Shown: in pieces, positions 57,141-64,000 of the stretch
How the letters are laid out: each line of letters starts with the position of its first letter
Numbering within the stretch: position 1 is the first letter of the stretch
DNA from: Castanea sativa
Lineage: Eukaryota; Streptophyta; Magnoliopsida; Fagales; Fagaceae
Assembly (NCBI RefSeq): GCF_040712315.1
Contig: NC_134015.1
Span: 10,002,945-10,066,944, forward strand
Direction of reading: 5' to 3'
Length of the DNA stretch: 64,000 nucleotides
The notes under the pieces: model-generated
The model's database searches: none
Told to the model about the DNA's origin: nothing
What the model saw: only the letters and a program-made list of their open reading frames with translations
Translations under genes and position numbers: made by a program

Positions 57141-60100
57141 ATGGCTCCACAGAACGAACAAGATATCATACGTCCCATCACCATTATGTTGGATGGTCCT
57201 GCTAGCTATCATGCATGGTCTCGCTAGCTATCATGCATGGTATCAAAATATGACTGTCTTTCTCAAGGGTCGTAAATTGTGGAGATATGTGACTGGTTCA
57301 ATTCCTAAGCCAGTACCAAAACCTAAATCCAAAGCCACAGTTGCTAAAGATGCCTTAAAGACCGCTGCTACAGTGGATGATTATGAAGAACGCCTAGAGG
57401 AATGAGAGAGTATCTAGAGTAAGATTTTGTCTTGGTTTATCAATATCTCTATTCCCTCCATTCATAATCTTCTTCCTCGTCTTGAGACTGCTAAGGCAGC
57501 TTGGAAATTTCTGGCCGATCGCTATAATTGCACTAATGATTCAAGCCTGGAGTTCCACATTGAATCAAAGCTTTATCAAATGCGCCAAGAGACAGGTCAG
57601 TCTATTTCTGATTATTATTCTCAAACTTCTATTATGTGGGAACAACTCTCTGCTGCAAATCCTCCACTGGTGTGTTTTAAGGACATTGAGCTCTTTGTCA
57701 AATATCGGGATCGCCGTAAATTTATGCACTTCATGATGGGTTTACGTGAGGATTTTGAGCCTACTAGGGCTTCTCTGCTAAGCCGGTCTTCTACTCCTTC
57801 TCTTGATGCTGCAGTCAAGGAGTTCATTTCTGAGGAGAATCGTCGGCCTACTTATCACATGTCATCATCATCTGATTATGTCTTGGCTACACCATCTCCA
57901 CAGCCTCCTGTTGCTGTGTTCACTGCTCCTCCTTGAATAAACTCTGGGCATCCCACCTCTCAGTCTTCCAAAGCTATTCGCTGTGAGTTTTGTCCTGCCA
58001 AAGGCCATGACATCTCAGTTTGTCGCAAATTGTAGAAATTTGTGCAAGAGCAGAATAAAGCTTCTCTTCCTCAGGCAGCTGTTGTATGTCCTTCAGATCC
58101 ATCGGTACAAGTCCATCTTTGCCTTCCTCACTTACTATGGTTGATATTGAGGCAGTAGTTCAACAGGTTTTATCCCAAACTTCCAATGCCCTTTTTGTCA
58201 CCTCAGGTAAAGAACCTTGGTTTTTTGATACTGCATGTTGCAAGCATATGACTCCTGATGAATCCCAATTTTCAGATAAGGCACCTTTAGAACACCCTAT
58301 CACTATTTGCACTACTAATGGAACTCCTATGCCTGTTAGTCATAAATGAATAGTCTCTTCTTCTGGTTTATCCCTTAGTGACACCTTTCATATCCCAAAG
58401 TTATCCCTCAATTTGCTTTCTGTTGGTCAACTTTGTGAATTAGGCGTAGATATTCTATTTACTAATCGTGGTGTGGATGTGCAGGATCCCCGGACGGGTC
58501 AAGTGCTTGGGACAGGGCGTAAGGTTGGTCGCATGTTTGAGGTTCATGATTTGAAGATTCCTTCACAAATTGTTTCTGCAGTTGCTACCACTGCCACCCC
58601 CTCACCTGATTTATGGCATGCTCGTCTTGGTCATCCATCCTTATCTCGTCTTTAGTTGTTAGCTTCTCAAGGTCATTTAGGTTCAGTTCAGTTTCAAAAA
58701 TTTGATTGTACTTCCTGTCATTTTGGCAAACAAGCAAAATTGCCCTTTAATAATAGTAACTCTTTTTTCTCTGCACCTTTTGATCTTATACATTCTGATA
58801 TTTGGGGTCCTGCACTGATTCCCATTGAGGGGGGATCTAGATATTTTGTCATATTTGTGGATGATTTTTCTTGATATACTTGGATTTATCTGCTTCACCA
58901 TAGGTCTGACCTTGTGTCTATTTACCAAACATTTCATAAAATGATTGAAACACAGTTTAATCGCACCATCAAAGTCTTTTAATTAGATAATGCCCAAGAA
59001 TATAATGATAAATCTTTCCTATCCTTTTCAGATAGTCATGGTACACTTCCTCAACAGTCTTGTCCTTACACCTCTCAACAAAATGGTCATGCAGAACGAA
59101 AACATTGTCACATTCTTGATGTCATCCGCACCCTTCTCATTTTTGCCTCTCTTCCTGAGCGCTTTTGGGGTGAGGCAGCACTCACTGCTGTGTACACCAT
59201 TAATCGTATTCCTTCACCAACTACACATAATAAATCACCATTCGAGCTTCTCTACGATCAAACCCCTGACTACTCCTTTCTTTGGGTTTTTGGTTGTGCT
59301 TGCTTGTCTCTCTTCCTCCTCATGAACGAACAAAGCTCCAGCCTCGTGCTCGTCTCTGTTGTTTCCTTGGTTATGGTGTCTCTCAAAAGGGGTTTCGCTA
59401 CTATGATCCCATTTCTCATCAACTTCGTGTCTCCTGTCATGTTGAGTTTTGAGAACATCGTCATTTCATGAGTCTTCAGCAGTTTCCTGCATCCTCTTCC
59501 TCAGAGTCTCCCATTTTTACCGATCTTTTCCTCCCACTCTATCCTGAACTTATGGAGGATTCTTCAACATCGGCTGCCTCTCCAGACGACTCATCTCTAG
59601 TTCTGTCCCCGGCACATGACCCTCCTGTCTTGGATCCTGTGGCACCACCCTCCCTTGAGTTACCTGTTGATCCTGAACTTCGTCGTTCCACCCGTGTAAG
59701 CATTCCTTCCCCTTATCTCACTGATTATCACTGATCTTTTGCTCTTGCCACCCTCTATGAACCTCACACCTATCGTAAGGCCCATATTGACCCTCTTTGG
59801 TAGCAAGCTATGAACAAAGAACTAGATACTCTTCATAAAAATCACACTTGGGATATGGTTGATTTGCCTCCTGGTCAATATGTAGTAGGTTGTAGGTGGG
59901 TTTACAAGATCAAGACCAAGGCTGATGGATCTGTTGAACGATACAAGGCTCGCCTCGTTGCCAAGGGCTTTACTCAAGAGTATGGCATTGACTATGAAGA
60001 AACATTTGCTCCTGTTGCTCACCTTATATCTGTCAGATGTCTCATTGCTGTGGCTCCTGTTCGCCATTGGCCTCTTTATCAAATGGATGTGAAGAATGCT

Positions 60101-61288
60101 TTCCTCAATGGAGACCTCTAAGAAGAAGTGTACATGCAACCATCCCTTGGCTATCCACACTCAGGAAGTCAAGTTTGTCGCTTTCGTCGTGTTCTTTATG
60201 GCCTTAAGCAGGCTCCTCGAGCTTGGTTTGAGAAGTTTAGCTCAGTTGTTGCTCAGTAGGGTTTCACTTCGAGTCCTCATGACACTGCTCTTTTTGTCCA
60301 AAGATCCTCTGCTGGTATCACTCTTATTCTTCTTTATGTTGATGATATGATTATTACTGGAGATGATTCTGCAGGTATCCGCTCTCTTCAGCACTTCCTT
60401 AGTCAGCATTTTGAGATGAAAGATTTGGGCACTCTCAGCTATTTTCTTGGGCTTGAGGTTACCTCATCCTCTGATGGATACTATCTTTTCCAAGCTAAAT
60501 ATGCTTCTGATCTTCTCTCCAAAGTCGGCATCACCGACAACAAGACTGTTTCCACTCCCTTGGAATACAATGCAAAGCTTACACCCTTGGATGGTGAACC
60601 TATATCTGATGCTACTCGTTATTGTCAGTTGGTTGGTAGTCTGATCTATCTCACTGTTACTCGTCCGGATATCTCACATGCCGTGGGTATGGTTAGTAAG
60701 TTCATGAATGCCCCTCGTTCTATCCACTATGCTGCAATTCTTCGGATTCTCCGATATGTCAAAGGCACACTTTATCATGGTCTCCACTACTCCTCTCGGT
60801 CTTCTCTCGAGCTTTATGCTTATTCAGATGCAAACTGGGCAGGTGATCCGACTAATCAATGCTCTATTATTGGTTTCTATTTCCTGTTGGGTACTTCCCT
60901 TGTCTTATGGCGTAGCAAGAAGCAAGATGTGGTTTCCCGTTCCAGTAATGAGGTTGACTATCGTGCCCTTGCCGACACCACCTGCAAGCTTGTCTGGCTT
61001 CGCTAGCTCTTGGCTGATATGGATGCTCCACAGCCCACTGTCACTCCTCTTTATTGTGACAATCATAGTGCCATCTACATTGCTCATAATGATGTCTTCT
61101 ATGAGCGCACCAAGCACATTGAGATTGATTGCCACATCACTCGCCAGCATCTCAAGAAAGACAATCTCCAGTTGTTCTTCATCTCCTCTGCTGACCAGCC
61201 TACTGATATCTTCACCAAGACTCACCTGCCTGGTTGTCTTCGAGATCTTATATCCAAACTCCAGTTGGCTTCCTCCTTGCCACCTTGA
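57141..61288 (+). pseudogene. Decayed gag-pol of copia element B
   Basis: Gag begins MAPQNEQDIIRPITIMLDGP; a 23-bp tandem duplication (about 57198-57245) shifts its frame. The UBN2 core is 57427-57936 and the zinc knuckle CEFCPAKGHDISVC near 57981-58022. Protease is FDTACCKHM (D-T-A). The integrase finger and D residues lie in WHARLGHPS, C..C, HSDIWGP and LDNAQEY, with HAERK as the E. RT starts near 59810 ([20 protein letters not shown]) with YVDDMIITG near 60336, and RNase H ends near 61288. In-frame stops interrupt at least ten places, several from TGG, CAA, CAG or CGA codons. A frameshift lies near 59320. It is dead. Confidence 0.92.
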
Positions 61289-61301
61289 GTTTGAGGGGGG
61301 A

Positions 61302-61506
61302 TGTTAGTGTATAGCTTAGACTAGATTAGCCTATTGGGCTTGGCCCAATATACTGTACTTGTAGTTTACTCATATTACTTGTACTACACACATATTACTT
61401 GTACTACACACATACCTAGCCTATATAAGACTCTCTATTGTATATTATTGTTTATACAGAATATACAGACTATTCAGTCGTTCTCTCTCACTTTATATTC
61501 TTAACA
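61302..61506 (+). repeat. 3' LTR of copia element B (205 bp)
   Basis: Same as the 5' LTR except for a 20-bp tandem duplication of CATATTACTTGTACTACACA and a few substitutions, which explains the length difference. Confidence 0.93.
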
Positions 61507-61511
61507 ATCTA

Positions 61512-64000
61512 TATGAGTCAATATTTGTAATGGAGATTCTGCTTGATTCCAGTCTTCAAATGTCACACAGAGATAGATTGATTCTTCATTTTTTATGGAG
61601 AACAGAGTAATTGAGTGCACCTTGCGCAATCAAAAGCTTGAATATCCAACCTTTTATAATAAGATCACTTGCAACTTTTGTTCCAAAAAACTAGCAAAGA
61701 ATAAATGCGAATAGTTGCTATAAAAACATCATGTTTATGTAATTATCACTACAAGTACACCATCAACATTCCACATGAATGTATGCATAGAGAAAGGAAC
61801 TTTGCCAAGCAAGTTGGCGTTTGTTGGAAAAATGTCAACTCTGTTATGCTTCCCACCATATATTTACTCATGAGTGGAATTTTCTCTATCAAACTTTATC
61901 TTCCTACTATTTGCTTATCATGTCCGAGGATGTTAAACCTGTGCTTTATTCTTCATTCGACGCTTCACTGGTTGTATCTTTCTACGCACATACACAGAGA
62001 GGCAGGACTTGTTCAAGTAATACAAATTCTAGGATGTGATAGAGTGGGTACTGTGCTAGCCTCCTTACTGAGATTGTGCAATATTTCTTTTAAAGCTGTT
62101 ATGCCATTAAGAAGGTTTAGTTCCTTTTGCTATCTCCTGTCATCAGCCTTGGCACCTTGGGAGCTCACTAATTAGATATGAAATGGAAAAAGCTAAAGAT
62201 TACGCACATACATACAATCATCATTTACAACAGTATTAGGAATTTTGAGTTACATATGTAACAAACCAAGTTAAGGAGAATAGTTGCTTCACAAGTTTGC
62301 CACGAAAAAATGAATGCAATTCATTTGAATGATAGCACCTACTTTTACTTCCTCTATGAAAGACCAACATTCAATAGAATATTTCCAAAACACACGAATT
62401 TCATAAATCCTACTCTTGTTAGACATGTAAACCATATTTGAGCTCGCGGCTAATGAAATCCTGAATTAGAACATCATCATGATCATGATCTGAATATAAT
62501 TGTTCAAAGGAAATCAGATATTGAAAATGTTACCCAGGTCAATAGATGGGTGAAGGGGTGATTTCTATTGGCTTGGTGACATCATATCTCCAATGTTCCC
62601 AAACTCAAAGATGCACATTTCGTTCTAAAATTATTAGCACTTCAACCTAAAAAATAACGCAAATGACTGAATTGGTTTAAAATAACATTTGGTAGTTTGG
62701 ATGCCGGCTTTTCTAGAATTGGTTTATCTTCTCTAAGAGGGTTGCCAATTGGGCTATTCTGATGGTCACAACTGTTCAGAAGATTTCTCCATACTTTGAA
62801 ATGTAGCAAAGTTGATATTCTTGATATATTGGGTATTATTTAAGCAAAATAGTAGTAGATCTCTTCTAGAAGAAAGGTCCAGCTTCGCATTTTAGTAACA
62901 ATTACTTCTAAAAAATTTCATTTACTTTTAGAGAATTTGTATTTAAGAATAACTAATAATTATTGTTGCAACAAAACAATAAATTTTTTTTTACCAAAAA
63001 ATAAATAAATGTAGAATTTTTAAAGTTACGAGTATATTATGTAATTGATGCAACATGAGACTTCTTACAGATTTCTAAGACCTTTCGTCAAACTGGTGGT
63101 ACATACCCAAACACCTCCGTCCCAGCACCCTAACACACATGCACACCCAAAATTGGTTAAAATGTTGTTCAAAACACCCCAACATAGAAGGTCAACCACA
63201 AACCATTCCAAATCCCCCGAAAAGAACACAAATGAAATAAATAAAATCACCTAGGGGTTGCTGCTTACATCACGAGTGGTTGCCTGGTAGGTACAATGGA
63301 GAATTTAGTAAAGTTCTTGTAGAATTAAAAGCCAACTTTAATAAATGTGACTAGTTGTTTTAGGAGGTTCAAAACAACAATCCTAATAAACTCTAGGGAA
63401 AAAAAAAAATCCCCCAAAAACTACACTAATGGGCAGTTGTCATAACACATTAGATGCAACAATGAACCTGGACTTTTCTTAATGACATAATAGTAGGTTC
63501 TTATGTGGCAATAAACATGATTGGTGGCACTTTATGTAACGCCCCAACCAATTAAAAAAAAAAAAAAAAAAACTGCACCGGTGCATCACTTCACCCTCCA
63601 CAATTATTTTTCTGGCAAGTTTTACCTGAAAAACTTCATAAGAATCTCTTAAGCTCCCACATCTCATCTTATTTACGGTAAAATCTCCATGACTCACCTT
63701 TTAATATCTTTGGGTTTTTATCCTATTTTCATTGGATTGCTCTTTGATATTGTGAGTTTTGTTTTAGGGGTTGTTTTATTGTGTTTGTTGGGACATTTAA
63801 GACTTGGTTGGAGGTTGTTCATTTAATGTGATGAAATGGAAGTATTGTTTGGCAACCATGTAAGTTGGGTTTCTTGAGAATCATGTGGGTTTTTTATTTA
63901 TTTATTTAATTTATTATTATTATTTTTTATGTATATGGGAGATTGGAGTTAATTTTTGAAAGAGGGTTTCCTTGCATTTTGAATGACTTGAGTATATGTG
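61512..64000. other. Intergenic DNA, no gene supported
   Basis: A 156-codon frame (61705-62175) has no recognisable domain, many Cys and Leu and no splice or promoter context, so it is not called. Poly-A at 63554-63571 and T-rich stretches occur. The window ends without a further gene. Confidence 0.45.

Larger units (their letters stand above)
56306..61506 (+). mobile_element. Ty1/copia LTR retrotransposon B
   Basis: Short LTRs 56306-56490 and 61302-61506 (TGTTAG...TTAACA), with a perfect 5-bp duplication ATCTA at 56301-56305 and 61507-61511. The primer site TGGTATCAAAGCC (56491-56503) matches the initiator-Met tRNA site with one change. A purine tract TTGAGGGGGGA (61291-61301) precedes the 3' LTR. 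Internal order is gag, protease, integrase, RT, RNase H. The 637-base leader is GC-rich compared with its surroundings. Coding is ruined by many stops. Confidence 0.95.

Noticed and set aside
61705..62175. 156-codon open frame on the plus strand
   Set aside because: No domain, odd composition, no neighbouring exon or splice context. Not enough to call a gene.
1..64000. CRISPR arrays, bacterial operons, phage or prophage genes
   Set aside because: Repeats here are microsatellites, MITEs and LTRs, genes have spliceosomal introns, and no Cas or phage proteins are seen.

Overview
This is a nuclear segment from a eudicot plant, probably a woody species. It is AT-rich, with intron-containing genes, dense MITEs, LINE and SINE remnants, and two Ty1/copia retrotransposons. 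I cannot name the species from sequence alone. There are few host genes, and every one I could model is on the minus strand. They are a FAM32A-like small nuclear protein gene (1346-3379, with a likely 5'UTR exon near 4757-4850), a tandem family of amidase-signature genes matching plant AMI1 (indole-3-acetamide hydrolase), a seven-exon RING (C3HC4) protein gene (44694-50559), and a probable B3-domain gene (53638-54207).

The AMI1 family is the main host feature. Three copies (7724-11668, 14555-18525, 39809-43735) each have nine exons. In all three I could join every exon in frame at AG acceptors, giving 433, 433 and 435 residues with the Lys/Ser/Ser catalytic residues kept. A fourth, 5'-only fragment (46499-47272) lies inside intron 5 of the RING gene. 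Copies 1 and 2 are a recent duplication whose unit includes a LINE remnant downstream of the gene. Later insertions separate the two units: a Tourist-like MITE in unit 1, and in unit 2 a hAT-like element, a GGGTCC-type MITE and a 3.7-kb element with a perfect 10-bp target duplication. Copies 1 and 2 share GC splice donors at intron 3, whereas copy 3 has GT.

Layout: 1-800 a near-palindromic foldback element; 1346-4850 FAM32A-like gene; 5775-7400 LINE nested in LINE; 7724-23380 AMI1 units 1 and 2 with insertions; 23.4-26.5 kb AT-rich DNA with no genes seen; 26547-33053 copia element A (minus strand, 5-bp TSD, no canonical tRNA primer site, decayed gag-pol); 33.2-38.5 kb a SINE, two MITEs, a long-TIR Mutator-like element and a LINE fragment; 39809-43735 AMI1 copy 3; 44694-50559 RING gene with an AMI1 fragment, a SINE and a LINE remnant in its introns; 51294-52142 hAT-like element; 53638-54207 B3-like gene; 54478-54948 5'-truncated LINE; 56306-61506 copia element B (plus strand, 185/205-bp LTRs, 5-bp TSD, many nonsense codons); 61507-64000 no supported gene.

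Functionally, AMI1 would convert indole-3-acetamide to the auxin IAA, so copy number here could matter for auxin supply. The RING protein is a candidate E3 ubiquitin ligase and the B3 protein a candidate DNA-binding factor. The rest is mobile-element history. Exon joins were made by eye from reading frame and splice consensus; no transcript evidence was available.
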